Source of the DNA: Sinorhizobium meliloti
GTDB lineage: Bacteria; Pseudomonadota; Alphaproteobacteria; Rhizobiales; Rhizobiaceae
DNA length: 64,000 bases
Assembly: GCF_035610345.1 (NCBI RefSeq)
Contig: NZ_CP141212.1
Location: forward strand, 2,955,001 to 3,019,000
Reading direction: 5' to 3'
The position numbers and the translations under genes are program-made. A model generated the notes under the pieces. That model saw only the letters and a program-made list of their open reading frames with translations, was not told the origin of the DNA and did not search any database. How positions within the stretch are numbered: the first letter of the stretch is position 1; each line of letters opens with the position of its first letter. Of this stretch, positions 16,837 through 25,972 are shown one piece after another.

Positions 16837-18333
16837 ATGACCGACAAGACACAGGCAGCCGGCCTTTCCTCCGACGCGACGGAAGTGCGCTCCCAGAAGC
16901 TCGACCTGCTGCGCCAGCAGATCGGCGATGTTTATCCCGCGCATTTCCACCGTACGCTCACCAATTCGGAACTCGCGGAGAAATATGCCGGGCTGGAGCC
17001 CGATACCGAAAGCGGCGAAACGGTAACCGTTGCCGGCCGCGTCTTCTCCTCGCGCAATTCCGGCATGTTCATGGATCTTCATGACGCTTCCGGCAAGATC
17101 CAGATCTTTTCGCACAAGGATACGGCACCGGAGGAGGCGCGCGCGCTTCTGCCGATGATCGATCTCGGCGACATCATCGGGGTGACCGGAGAGGTGCGCC
17201 GCACCAAGCGCGGCGAACTGACGGTCAACGCCAAAGAGATCACCATGCTCTGCAAGTCGCTCCTGCCGATGCCGGAGAAGTATCACGGGCTTGCCGACAT
17301 CGAGACGCGCTACCGCAAGCGTTACCTCGACATCATGGTCAACGAGGAATCGAAGCTGCGCTTCCAGCAGCGAAGCCGCATCGTATCGAGCCTGCGCCGA
17401 TTCCTCGAGGACGAAGGCTTCATGGAAGTCGAGACTCCGATGCTGCAGCCGATCTATGGCGGCGCGACGGCCGAGCCCTTCAAGACGCATCACAACACGC
17501 TGAAGCTCGACATGTATCTGCGCATCGCGCCCGAGCTTTACCTGAAGCGCATTCTCGTTTCCGGCCTTACCGACAAGGTCTTCGAGATCAACCGCAACTT
17601 CCGCAACGAAGGCGTCTCGACCCGGCACAATCCTGAATTCACCATGATGGAGTGCTACTGGGCTTATGCCGACTACGAGGACGTGATGGGTCTTGTGGAA
17701 CGCATGTTCGAGACCCTGGCGCTTGCGGTTCACGGCAAGACGGAATTTGAGTTCGGCGACAAGCAGCTCTCCTTCAAGGGGCCGTTCCCGCGCGTCTCCA
17801 TGCCGGCGGCGGTCAAGGATGCGACCGGAATCGATTTCCTTGCGATCAAGAGCGACGAGGAGGCCCGGCAGGCGGCTCGCGACGCCGGTGTCGAGATCGA
17901 GAAGGACGCGACCTGGGGCGAGGTGCTCGCCTTCCTCTTCGAGGAGAAGATCGAAGCGACCTTGATCCAGCCTGCTCACGTCATCCACTTCCCGAAGGAC
18001 ATCTCGCCCTTCGCCAAGGAGGTGCCGGGCGAGCCGCGGCTCGTCGAGCGCTTCGAGACCTATTGCAACGGCTGGGAGATCGGCAACGCATTTTCCGAGC
18101 TCAACGACCCGGTCGAGCAGCGCGCCCGCATGGTCGAGCAGATGGAACAGGCGCATGCCCGTGGCGAGAAGGAAAAGACGCTGGACGAGGACTTCCTCGA
18201 TGCCATGGACCAGGGCATGCCGCCGGCCGGGGGATTGGGGATCGGTGTCGACCGGCTGATCATGCTGCTCACCAACTCGCCGTCGATCCGCGACATCATC
18301 CTCTTCCCGGCCCGCCGTCAGAAGGCCGATTGA
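16837..18333 (+). CDS. lysS: Lysyl-tRNA synthetase, class II
   Basis: Charges tRNA-Lys. The 498-residue product has an N-terminal OB-fold anticodon-binding domain (about 60-170, VAGRVFSSRNSGMFMDLHD) and a class II catalytic core: motif 1 around FMEVETPMLQPIYGG, motif 2 INRNFRNEGVSTRHNPEFTM and motif 3 GLGIGVDRLIMLLT near the C terminus. ATG 16837 has AAGGACGAG a few bases upstream and starts 10 bases after gltX. A palindromic intergenic repeat follows the stop. Confidence 0.96.
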   Translation: MTDKTQAAGLSSDATEVRSQKLDLLRQQIGDVYPAHFHRTLTNSELAEKYAGLEPDTESGETVTVAGRVFSSRNSGMFMDLHDASGKIQIFSHKDTAPEEARALLPMIDLGDIIGVTGEVRRTKRGELTVNAKEITMLCKSLLPMPEKYHGLADIETRYRKRYLDIMVNEESKLRFQQRSRIVSSLRRFLEDEGFMEVETPMLQPIYGGATAEPFKTHHNTLKLDMYLRIAPELYLKRILVSGLTDKVFEINRNFRNEGVSTRHNPEFTMMECYWAYADYEDVMGLVERMFETLALAVHGKTEFEFGDKQLSFKGPFPRVSMPAAVKDATGIDFLAIKSDEEARQAARDAGVEIEKDATWGEVLAFLFEEKIEATLIQPAHVIHFPKDISPFAKEVPGEPRLVERFETYCNGWEIGNAFSELNDPVEQRARMVEQMEQAHARGEKEKTLDEDFLDAMDQGMPPAGGLGIGVDRLIMLLTNSPSIRDIILFPARRQKAD

Positions 18334-18347
18334 TACCCTGGAGCAGG

Positions 18348-18378
18348 CCCTCCCCAACAAAGGGAGGGTTGGGGAGGG
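18348..18378. repeat. Palindromic repeat between convergent genes
   Basis: CCCTCCCCAAC and GTTGGGGAGGG form an 11-base perfect stem with a 9-base loop in the 53-base gap between lysS and the minus-strand gene ending at 18387. It resembles the sequence at 20171-20207 and could act as a bidirectional terminator. Confidence 0.7.
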
Positions 18379-18386
18379 GCTCTCCC

Positions 18387-19007
18387 TTAATGACTCGCCT
18401 GTTTCTCGGCCGGCGCAGCGGCCGCGACATCGCCCGCTGCCGACGGATCGTTGCACATGGAGCGGTCGTCCATCTTGGCCATGATGGCGCGGACGTCGTC
18501 CAGTTCGAGCGTCACGACCTTGCCGTGGAACCTGCCGGCAGCGTTGGCCGTGGCCTCGTTATAGGAGGCGCGGAAGGGTTCATCCAAACCCGGCACGCTC
18601 CGCGGACCGGGGGCGAATAGCACCTCCGCGCCGATCGCCGAACCGCGCACGCCTGCGCGATCCTCCGGACCTGCCGCATCGAGCACGACCACCTGATAAA
18701 GATCGGCCCCCTCCTTTTTGGCGAGGCCGCCTGCGACGCGCAAGGCGGTCCTGATCCGATCCGGCCCGGTCGCCCGGTCCGTCTTCACATGCATGCGGAT
18801 CCACCGCTGCCCCTTGTGGTCGAGCTTCAGGGTCCGGAGCGCGGTGCATTCGAGGCCGGAGGCGGAGGGCCCCGCGAAGCGGGTCAGTATCTTGTCGCGA
18901 CCTACATAAACCGCGGCACCGCCGGATGCGGCGGAGACCCCGAAGGCGGCGGACAGGATGATCACCAGCCGCTTCGAAGGGCGCAATTTTCTGAGAATGG
19001 CCTTCAA
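18387..19007 (-). CDS. Hypothetical protein with one N-terminal membrane anchor
   Basis: Not recognised. With a TTG start at 19007 (GGAG about 7 bases upstream) the product has 206 residues: a basic N terminus, one hydrophobic segment (RLVIILSAAFGVSAASGGAA, about 12-31) and a predominantly periplasmic body containing TGPDRIRTALRVAGGLAKKE and YQVVVLDAAGPEDRAG. The C terminus is Ala-rich. ATG 19148 is in frame and would add 47 residues that look unlike protein conserved sequence, so it is less likely. It is convergent with lysS and divergent from the nucleoside hydrolase. Confidence 0.6.
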   Translation of the reverse strand: MKAILRKLRPSKRLVIILSAAFGVSAASGGAAVYVGRDKILTRFAGPSASGLECTALRTLKLDHKGQRWIRMHVKTDRATGPDRIRTALRVAGGLAKKEGADLYQVVVLDAAGPEDRAGVRGSAIGAEVLFAPGPRSVPGLDEPFRASYNEATANAAGRFHGKVVTLELDDVRAIMAKMDDRSMCNDPSAAGDVAAAAPAEKQASH

Positions 19008-19205
19008 GGGGTGGCTCCGCTGTCGTCGTAAGGATCGCAAGAAAGGCCCGAAGGCGTCTTCGAAGATAGCCGAACCACCTTTCGGAAAGTTTAAGCGGAG
19101 GCCTCCTGCAGGCGGCCAGAGATTGACTTTCTTCCGCAGCTTGTCCATTGCGCCATGCACAACGTCGCTGTAGGCGGGAATCCCCCGTAACCAGGAAGAG
19201 GCGGT

Positions 19206-20159
19206 ATGCACAAGGTTATTTTCGATACGGATCCGGGCGTCGACGATGCGATGGCCCTCCTCTTTCTGCACCGTCACCGGGGCATAGAGCTGCTCGGCAT
19301 CACCACGGTCTTCGGCAATGCCTCGATCGAGACGACGACGCGCAATGCGTTGTTCCTCAAAGGGGCATGGAATATTGCCGCACCGGTTGCCAGGGGCATG
19401 GGCGAGACGTTCGATGCCGGCCGGCCGCATGTCGAATGGCCGACGGGCATTCACGGCGATGACGGGCTCGGCAATATCGGCGTGCCGGCGCAGATGGACC
19501 TGCCGCTCGACCCTCGTCCTGCCCACCGCTTCATCATCGACACGGTGCGCGCCAATCCCGGCGAGGTGACGCTCGTCGCCGTCGGCCGGATGACCAACCT
19601 GGCGCGCGCCTTGCGCGACGATCCGGAGATTGCCGCGCTCGTCAAGGCGGTGGTGATCATGGGCGGCGCCTTCGATGTTCCCGGCAACATCACGCCGGCG
19701 GCGGAAGCCAATATCCACGGCGACCCGGAAGCGGCCGATGTGGTGATGACGGCGCCCTGGCCGGTGACCGTCATCGGTCTCGACGTGACGACGAAGACGG
19801 TGATGAGCCGCGCCATGCTCTCCGAGATCGCCGAACGCGGCGGTTCACCGGCAAGGCTTCTTTCCGACATCTCGCAATTCTACATCGACTTCTACGAGCA
19901 CCATGTGGATGACGGCATGATCGTGCACGACAGCTGCGCCTGCGCCTATGTCATCGCGCCCCAATTCTTTCAGACCCGTGGCGGCGCCATCCGGGTCCTT
20001 TGCGGCGGCATCGCCGACGGCCAGACCGTTCAAAAGCCGGATGGGCGACTGTTTCCCCCGAACGCCTGGGACGGCTTCCCAAGCCAGCAGGCCTGTATCG
20101 ACATCGATGCCGAAGCGGTGCTGAAACTCATCGGCGATACGCTAGCGGGCGACAGATAA
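19206..20159 (+). CDS. Inosine/uridine-preferring nucleoside hydrolase
   Basis: Cleaves the N-glycosidic bond of ribonucleosides to free base and ribose. The 317-residue product begins with the calcium-binding signature DTDPGVDDAMAL (about 7-18), followed by ITTVFGNASIETTTRNAL and the IMGGAFDVPGNITPAAEANI block around residues 155-175, all typical of the IunH/RihA family. ATG 19206 has AGGAAGAGG upstream. It stands between a divergent membrane protein and the ligase-exonuclease pair and seems monocistronic. Which nucleoside it prefers cannot be told. Confidence 0.93.
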   Translation: MHKVIFDTDPGVDDAMALLFLHRHRGIELLGITTVFGNASIETTTRNALFLKGAWNIAAPVARGMGETFDAGRPHVEWPTGIHGDDGLGNIGVPAQMDLPLDPRPAHRFIIDTVRANPGEVTLVAVGRMTNLARALRDDPEIAALVKAVVIMGGAFDVPGNITPAAEANIHGDPEAADVVMTAPWPVTVIGLDVTTKTVMSRAMLSEIAERGGSPARLLSDISQFYIDFYEHHVDDGMIVHDSCACAYVIAPQFFQTRGGAIRVLCGGIADGQTVQKPDGRLFPPNAWDGFPSQQACIDIDAEAVLKLIGDTLAGDR

Positions 20160-20170
20160 CCTCCGGAAAG

Positions 20171-20207
20171 CACCCTCCCCAACCCCTACCCACAGGTGGG
20201 AGGGGCT
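20171..20207. repeat. Imperfect GC-rich palindromic repeat after the nucleoside hydrolase
   Basis: CACCCTCCCCAACCCC and GTGGGAGGGG can pair imperfectly around CTACCCACAG. The CCCTCCCCAAC string is the same as the left arm at 18348, so this is another copy of the same family. Confidence 0.55.
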
Positions 20208-20341
20208 TGACCCGTCGCACTGCCGCTTCCTGACGCCAGCGCTGGGAGGAGTTTTATCCGCGGACGGCCCGCAGCCGCCTTACCGCGAAAATCTTTCGCG
20301 GATAGCTGGCAGATGCGCCGCCGCCGGCTATCTTTATCCGT

Positions 20342-21352
20342 ATGAAGCCGGACGCCTTGCTCTTTCCCGCCCCCAAAGGTCTCTACTGCCAAGACGGGGA
20401 TTTCTATATCGACCCGGTGCAACCGGTCGAGAGGGCACTCATCACCCACGGACATTCAGACCATGCGCGCGCCGGGCATGGCCATGTGCTCGCGACGCGC
20501 GAGACGCTCGACATCATGCGCCTGCGCTATGGTGAAGACTTCTGCGGCGCGAGCCAAGACGCCCGCTTCGGCGAAACAATTTCGATCGGAGGCGTGCGCG
20601 TCCGCTTCCACCCGGCCGGCCATGTGCTCGGCTCGGCGCAGATCTCCGTCGAGGCAGACGGGACGCGGATCGTCGTTTCCGGCGATTATAAGCGACGGCC
20701 CGATCCGACCTGCCCGTCCTTCGAGCCGGTCGCCTGCGACGTCTTCATCACGGAAGCGACCTTCGGCCTGCCGGTCTTCCACCACCCCGACGACAGGGGA
20801 GAGATCGCCCGGCTCCTCCAGTCTCTCCGGCAGTTTCCAGAGCGTGCGCATGTGGTCGGCGCCTACGCCCTCGGCAAGGCACAACGTCTCATCGCGCTCA
20901 TACGCCAGCAGGGCTACGACGCACCTATCCACATCCATGGCGCACTCGCCAGGCTGTGCGAATATTACCAGAGCCAGGGCATCGATCTCGGCGATATCCG
21001 TCCGGCAACGCTCGGCCAGGAAAACCGGCAGGACCTCGCCGGCGCTATCGTCCTCGGGCCTCCGGCGGCTTTTGCCGAGCGATGGGCGCGCCGTTTCGCC
21101 GATCCGCTCGCCATCTTCGCCTCCGGCTGGATGCTCATCCGACAGCGCGCCAAACAGCGCGGCGTCGAGCTGCCGCTCGTCATCTCCGATCATTGCGACT
21201 GGGCCGAGCTCACGGCCACGATCCGCGAAATCGCGCCTGCCGAAGTCTGGGTGACGCATGGCCGTGAGGAGGCGCTGGTCCGCTGGTGCCAGTTGCAGGG
21301 CATACCCGCACGGCCATTGCACCTTGTCGGCTACGACGATGAGGGAGAGTGA
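20342..21352 (+). CDS. DNA-ligase-associated exonuclease (metallo-beta-lactamase fold)
   Basis: A 336-residue MBL-fold nuclease of the type found beside ATP-dependent ligases in bacteria. The metal motif HGHSDH is at 36-41, HPAGHVLGSAQ at about 89-99 and SGDYKRRPDPT at about 115, and a C-terminal histidine lies in VWVTHGREEA. The beta-CASP-like insert resembles RNA-processing and DNA-repair members. Its stop is 3 bases before the ligase ATG, so they are translationally coupled and probably act on the same DNA ends. Strand polarity and substrate are not known from sequence. Confidence 0.88.
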   Translation: MKPDALLFPAPKGLYCQDGDFYIDPVQPVERALITHGHSDHARAGHGHVLATRETLDIMRLRYGEDFCGASQDARFGETISIGGVRVRFHPAGHVLGSAQISVEADGTRIVVSGDYKRRPDPTCPSFEPVACDVFITEATFGLPVFHHPDDRGEIARLLQSLRQFPERAHVVGAYALGKAQRLIALIRQQGYDAPIHIHGALARLCEYYQSQGIDLGDIRPATLGQENRQDLAGAIVLGPPAAFAERWARRFADPLAIFASGWMLIRQRAKQRGVELPLVISDHCDWAELTATIREIAPAEVWVTHGREEALVRWCQLQGIPARPLHLVGYDDEGE

Positions 21353-21355
21353 GCG

Positions 21356-22969
21356 ATGAAAGCATTCGCCGAATTGCTCGACCGGCTCGTGCTGACGCCG
21401 CAGCGAAACGGCAAGATCCGGTTGCTCGTCGACTATTTCCGCGGCGCACCCGATCCGAGCCGCGGCTACGCGCTGGCCGCGATCGCGGGCACGCTCTCGC
21501 TCAACACGGTAAAGCCGGCCCTCATTCGCGACCTGTTGCTCGAGCGCATGGACGACGTGCTGTTCCACTATTCCTACGACTATGTCGGCGACCTCGCGGA
21601 AACGGTCTCCCTCGCCTGGGAGCCGCCGCCGGACGTCGCCCCCGAGGACATTCCGCTTGGCGAGGTTGTCGAGCGGCTGCAGCGGGCCGGCCGCTCCGAG
21701 GTTCGCTCGCTCGTCCGCGACCTTCTGGACCGGCTCGACACCTCCGGCCGCTTCGCACTCCTCAAGCTCGCGACAGGAGGCTTGCGGATCGGGGTCTCGG
21801 CGCGGCTCGCAAAGCAGGCGCTTGCGGAGATGGGCGGCAAGGAGGTGAGCGAGATCGAAACGCTCTGGCACGGATTGGAGCCGCCATACCTGCCGCTTTT
21901 CCTCTGGCTCACCGGTGAGGCGGAGATGCCGGTGCTCAAGACACCTGCGGTCTTTCACTCGGTGATGCTCGCGACGGCGGTCGGAGAGGGCGATCTCGAA
22001 GGACTCGACCCGTCCGACTTCGCGGCCGAGTGGAAATGGGACGGCATCCGCGTCCAGCTCGCCAATGTCGGCGGGGCTCGACGCCTCTATTCACGCAGCG
22101 GCGACGAGATATCCTCCGCCTTTCCGGAGATCATCGAGGCTGCCGATATCACCGGTGTCATCGATGGCGAGCTTCTGGTCGGCGGAACGATGCGCAGCAA
22201 CCGCGCCACCGCGACATTCGCCGACCTGCAGCAAAGGCTGAACCGCAAGACCGTCAGTCGCAAGCTGATGGACGAGTTTCCGGCCTTCATCCGTGCCTAC
22301 GACATTCTCTTTTCAGGCGAGCGCGATATCAGGCCCGAGCCCTTTCACCTCCGCCGCGAGGCGCTGTCGGCGCTGATCGAGGCGGCCTCGCCGCAGCATT
22401 TCGATCTCTCGCCGCTCGTCGGCTTTTCAAGCTGGAAGGAGCTTGACGAGCTGCGCTCCAACCCACCCGATCCGGTGATCGAAGGCGTCATGCTGAAACG
22501 GCTGGATTCGCCCTATATGGCCGGACGGGCCAAGGGGCCCTGGTTCAAGTGGAAGCGGGCGCCCTTCAATATCGACGCCGTGCTGATGTATGCCCAGCGC
22601 GGCCATGGCAAGCGGTCCAGCTATTACTCCGATTTCACCTTCGGCGTCTGGGCGCAGGGTGAAGACGGGACGAGCCTCGTTCCCGTCGGCAAGGCCTATT
22701 TCGGCTTCACCGATGCCGAGCTGGAGGTCCTCGACCGGTTCGTACGCGACAATACGGTCGAACGCTTCGGCCCCGTGCGCGCGGTGCGCGCCGAACCCGA
22801 CAGCGGCTTCGTCGTCGAGGTTGCCTTTGAAGGCCTCAACCGCTCCACGCGCCACAAATCCGGGGTCGCCATGCGCTTTCCGCGGATCGCCCGCCTCAGA
22901 CCCGACAAGCTGCCCCGCGATGCCGACAGGCTCGAAACACTGCAGGCGATGATCGGAACGCAACGCTGA
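21356..22969 (+). CDS. ATP-dependent DNA ligase
   Basis: Seals nicks using ATP through a covalent lysyl-AMP. The 537-residue product has an N-terminal helical DNA-binding domain (about 1-200), then the nucleotidyltransferase core: motif I EWKWDGIR with Lys227, motif Ia/III region YSRSGDEISS and VIDGELLVG, motif IV IEGVMLKRLDSPY and motif V WFKWKRAP, and a C-terminal OB fold (about 415-537, from DAVLMYAQRGHGKRSS). A GGGAGAG ribosome site precedes ATG 21356. It is coupled to the exonuclease. In many genomes such a pair travels with an Lhr-like helicase and a metallophosphoesterase; neither is next to it here. Confidence 0.93.
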   Translation: MKAFAELLDRLVLTPQRNGKIRLLVDYFRGAPDPSRGYALAAIAGTLSLNTVKPALIRDLLLERMDDVLFHYSYDYVGDLAETVSLAWEPPPDVAPEDIPLGEVVERLQRAGRSEVRSLVRDLLDRLDTSGRFALLKLATGGLRIGVSARLAKQALAEMGGKEVSEIETLWHGLEPPYLPLFLWLTGEAEMPVLKTPAVFHSVMLATAVGEGDLEGLDPSDFAAEWKWDGIRVQLANVGGARRLYSRSGDEISSAFPEIIEAADITGVIDGELLVGGTMRSNRATATFADLQQRLNRKTVSRKLMDEFPAFIRAYDILFSGERDIRPEPFHLRREALSALIEAASPQHFDLSPLVGFSSWKELDELRSNPPDPVIEGVMLKRLDSPYMAGRAKGPWFKWKRAPFNIDAVLMYAQRGHGKRSSYYSDFTFGVWAQGEDGTSLVPVGKAYFGFTDAELEVLDRFVRDNTVERFGPVRAVRAEPDSGFVVEVAFEGLNRSTRHKSGVAMRFPRIARLRPDKLPRDADRLETLQAMIGTQR

Positions 22970-23123
22970 AGCGCTTGCGACCACGCGTTACCGCAAGTTA
23001 TTTCAGAAACCCCGAATGAAGGTTTGTTAAGGAGAGTCTGGAATTATCCGGGCTTGCTGCATGCCGTCCCCGCCCCCCTGTGGGCCACGTCCTGGAATTG
23101 CTCTTTTGAAGCCGCATCATGCC

Positions 23124-25760
23124 ATGTCCCGTCTGTCGCGCTTTCTCACCCCCAGCTACCTTCCGGCCCTCATCGCGGCCGTTGTGGTAGTCGCCGCCGG
23201 GGTTCTCGCCGACAATCAGAACCGGATCGTTTCGGAAGCGCGACTGCGCTCCGAGGTTGCCGACGCGCTCAACCCGATACGCTCGAGCCTCGAGAGCAGC
23301 GTCAACGGCAATATTCAGCTGGTCCGGGGCCTGATCGCCACGATCGAGACCGAACCCGACATGCAGCAGCAGCGCTTCGGAGAGCTCGCACGCAGCGTCT
23401 TCAGCGGCGGCTCGCAGCTTCGCAACATCGCCGCCGCGCCCGAACTGGTGGTCGCGATGGTCTACCCGCTGACGGGCAATGAGAAGGCGATCGGTCTCGA
23501 TTACCGCGCGAACGACAAACAACGCAGTTCCGTCATGCGCGCAGTGGCGTCCGGAGAGATGGTGCTCGCGGGCCCTGTCGACCTCGTGCAAGGCGGTCGC
23601 GGGCTGATCGGCCGCTTCCCCGTAACCACCGGTCCGGAAGGTGGCAGGCGCTTCTGGGGCGTTGTATCAGCGGTGATCGATGTCGATCGCCTTTATCGCG
23701 ACAGTGGCCTTTCATCGCCGGCGCTCGACATCGACATCGCCATTGCCGGCCGCGACGGCACGGGGCGCGGCGGCCCGCATTTCTTCGGCGACCCGGCAAT
23801 CTTCGAAAGCGCCCCTGTCGAGATGAGCGTATCCTTGCCCGGCGGTTCCTGGCGCATGGCCGCGATCCCCAAAGGCGGTTGGCCGACGACACCGCAGAAT
23901 GCGTGGCAGGTCCGCTTCCTCATCATATTCGGCGGCCTGATGATCGTCGCTCCGATGATCGTCGCCGGCCGCCTCATGGCCGAGAGGCAGGCCAACTTTC
24001 GCGCATTGAGGCAGAGCAAGGATCAGCTTCAGGAGCTTTCGCACCGGCTGAGGATCGCGCTCGACACTTCGAAGATCGGCATATGGGAGCTCGACGTCGA
24101 CAGCGGCACGCTCCTGTGGGACAGCCGCATGAAGGAGCTCTATGGCATCGGATCGTCGATGCGCGCGGTCTACGAGGACTGGCGGAACACGCTTCATCCC
24201 GACGATCTCGCCCGTGCCGAGGCGGAATTCGCCGAAACGCTCGCCACGGGCGGCGCATACAACACGGAATTCCGCATCCGCCTCCCGGGTGGGGAAGTCC
24301 GCCACGTCCGTGCGATCGGCTCGACCTATGCCGGAACGAACGGCAACAGGAAGATCGTCGGCGTCAACTGGGACGTGACGGCCGACGTGAAGACACGCGC
24401 GACGCTGTCGGAGGCCAAACGCCTCGCGGAAGCTCACAGTGCCGAGTTGGAGGCGGCGCGCCATCGCATGGAATTCAACGCGCTGCACGATCCATTGACC
24501 GGTCTGCCCAATCGCCGCTTCCTGGACCAGATTCTCTTCGACCGCAGCCGGCGGGCCGACGCAAATGCGAAGATCAGCATCTTCCATATCGATCTCGACC
24601 GTTTCAAGCAGATCAACGACACGATGGGCCATGCAGCCGGAGACGAAATCCTGAAGCATGCGGCAAGCCTTTTGCGGGACAATGCACGCCAGGACGACTT
24701 CGTCGCCCGGATCGGCGGCGACGAGTTCGTCATCATTCGCGCAAGCGGCGGCGGCGACGAAGACGCGGCCCTGGCTTCCCGCGTGATCGAGGCGATGAGC
24801 GTTCCGGTGCGGTACGAAGATCAGGAATGCCGCATAGGCGTGAGCATCGGGATTGCCGCTCAAACCGATGCGACGGATGACCTTTCCCAGGTACTGGTCA
24901 ACGCCGATATCGCCCTCTACGAGGCCAAGCGCCGGGGCCGCAACCGGCAAGAGACCTTTACGGGTGCGCTTAAGACCGCCGTGCTCCAGACGAAACAGAC
25001 GGCCGACGAGATCCTGCGCGGTCTCGAGCAGAACGAATTCGTCGCATATTTCCAGCCGCAGTTCTGTCCAAGCTCGCTCGACATCATTGGCGTCGAGGCA
25101 CTCGCACGATGGGATCATCCCACCAAGGGGCTCCTCGGCCCGCACGCCTTTCTCAAGACGGCGGAGGACATCAACGTCGTCGCGGCGATCGATCAGAAGA
25201 TTCTCGAACAGGCGCTCTTTCAGATCTATCGCTGGGAGGCAAACGGCATCTACGTGCCGAAGGTGTCGGTCAATCTCTCCTATCCGCGCCTGAGAGACGA
25301 GGGACTGATCGACCGGCTGGAGGAGCTTTCCATACCCGAGGGGCGGCTTTCCTTCGAACTGCTCGAATCGATTTCCTTCGACGAGAACGATGTGATGGTC
25401 ATGTCCAACATCCGGCGCATCAAGGAACTCGGCATCGACATCGAGATCGACGACTTCGGTACCGGCTATGCCTCGATCCTGAGCCTGCTGAAGCTGACGC
25501 CACGCCGCCTGAAGATAGATCGGCAACTGGTGCTGCCTATTCTCGCCTCTCCGGCGGAGCGCCGGCTGGTGGCATCGATCATCGACATCGGCACATCGCT
25601 CGGGATCGAAGTGATCGCCGAAGGTGTCGAAACGCTCGAGCACGCCCGCATCCTCAAGGAAATGGAATGCCATGGTCTGCAGGGCTACGCCTTCGCCCGG
25701 CCGATGAACGCCAACGATCTCGCCACTTTCGTCTTCGAGCGGCGGTGGCGCGCCGCTTGA
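23124..25760 (+). CDS. Membrane PAS-GGDEF-EAL cyclic-di-GMP signalling protein
   Basis: Bifunctional candidate of 878 residues that could make and degrade cyclic di-GMP. Order: TM segment (about 10-30), periplasmic sensor (about 35-255, CHASE-like), second TM segment (about 260-282), PAS (about 305-420), GGDEF (about 445-605) and EAL (about 625-870). GGDEF is intact, and an inhibitory I-site RQDD lies five residues before it. In the EAL part, VEALARW, SVNLS, DDFGTGYAS, KIDRQ, AEGVET and QGYAFARP are all present. ATG 23124 directly precedes the first TM; an ATG at 23061 is in frame, and neither has a strong ribosome site. It is monocistronic. Confidence 0.93.
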   Translation: MSRLSRFLTPSYLPALIAAVVVVAAGVLADNQNRIVSEARLRSEVADALNPIRSSLESSVNGNIQLVRGLIATIETEPDMQQQRFGELARSVFSGGSQLRNIAAAPELVVAMVYPLTGNEKAIGLDYRANDKQRSSVMRAVASGEMVLAGPVDLVQGGRGLIGRFPVTTGPEGGRRFWGVVSAVIDVDRLYRDSGLSSPALDIDIAIAGRDGTGRGGPHFFGDPAIFESAPVEMSVSLPGGSWRMAAIPKGGWPTTPQNAWQVRFLIIFGGLMIVAPMIVAGRLMAERQANFRALRQSKDQLQELSHRLRIALDTSKIGIWELDVDSGTLLWDSRMKELYGIGSSMRAVYEDWRNTLHPDDLARAEAEFAETLATGGAYNTEFRIRLPGGEVRHVRAIGSTYAGTNGNRKIVGVNWDVTADVKTRATLSEAKRLAEAHSAELEAARHRMEFNALHDPLTGLPNRRFLDQILFDRSRRADANAKISIFHIDLDRFKQINDTMGHAAGDEILKHAASLLRDNARQDDFVARIGGDEFVIIRASGGGDEDAALASRVIEAMSVPVRYEDQECRIGVSIGIAAQTDATDDLSQVLVNADIALYEAKRRGRNRQETFTGALKTAVLQTKQTADEILRGLEQNEFVAYFQPQFCPSSLDIIGVEALARWDHPTKGLLGPHAFLKTAEDINVVAAIDQKILEQALFQIYRWEANGIYVPKVSVNLSYPRLRDEGLIDRLEELSIPEGRLSFELLESISFDENDVMVMSNIRRIKELGIDIEIDDFGTGYASILSLLKLTPRRLKIDRQLVLPILASPAERRLVASIIDIGTSLGIEVIAEGVETLEHARILKEMECHGLQGYAFARPMNANDLATFVFERRWRAA

Positions 25761-25972
25761 CCGGGATCCGGACCCCGCTTTCAGAGGCGGACTGCACAGA
25801 CGCGGCATTTTCTTGCTTCTAAGGCTTGGCAGCCGTCCGGAAAATAGTCATAAAAACATATGCCTCCTGCCGCTGATGCGAACGCGCGGACCTCGTCCGC
25901 GTGACCCGTCCGGCGTCAGTCCTCGGGGGACCGAAGTCCCGACCTCCAATACACTCGGAAGGAGACAAAACG
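25761..25972. other. Leader region of the Mrp antiporter operon
   Basis: 212 bases without a gene. An AT-rich patch (AAAATAGTCATAAAAACATA at 25840-25859) may hold the promoter. AAGGAG at 25959-25964 is the ribosome-binding site for the next gene. Confidence 0.4.
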
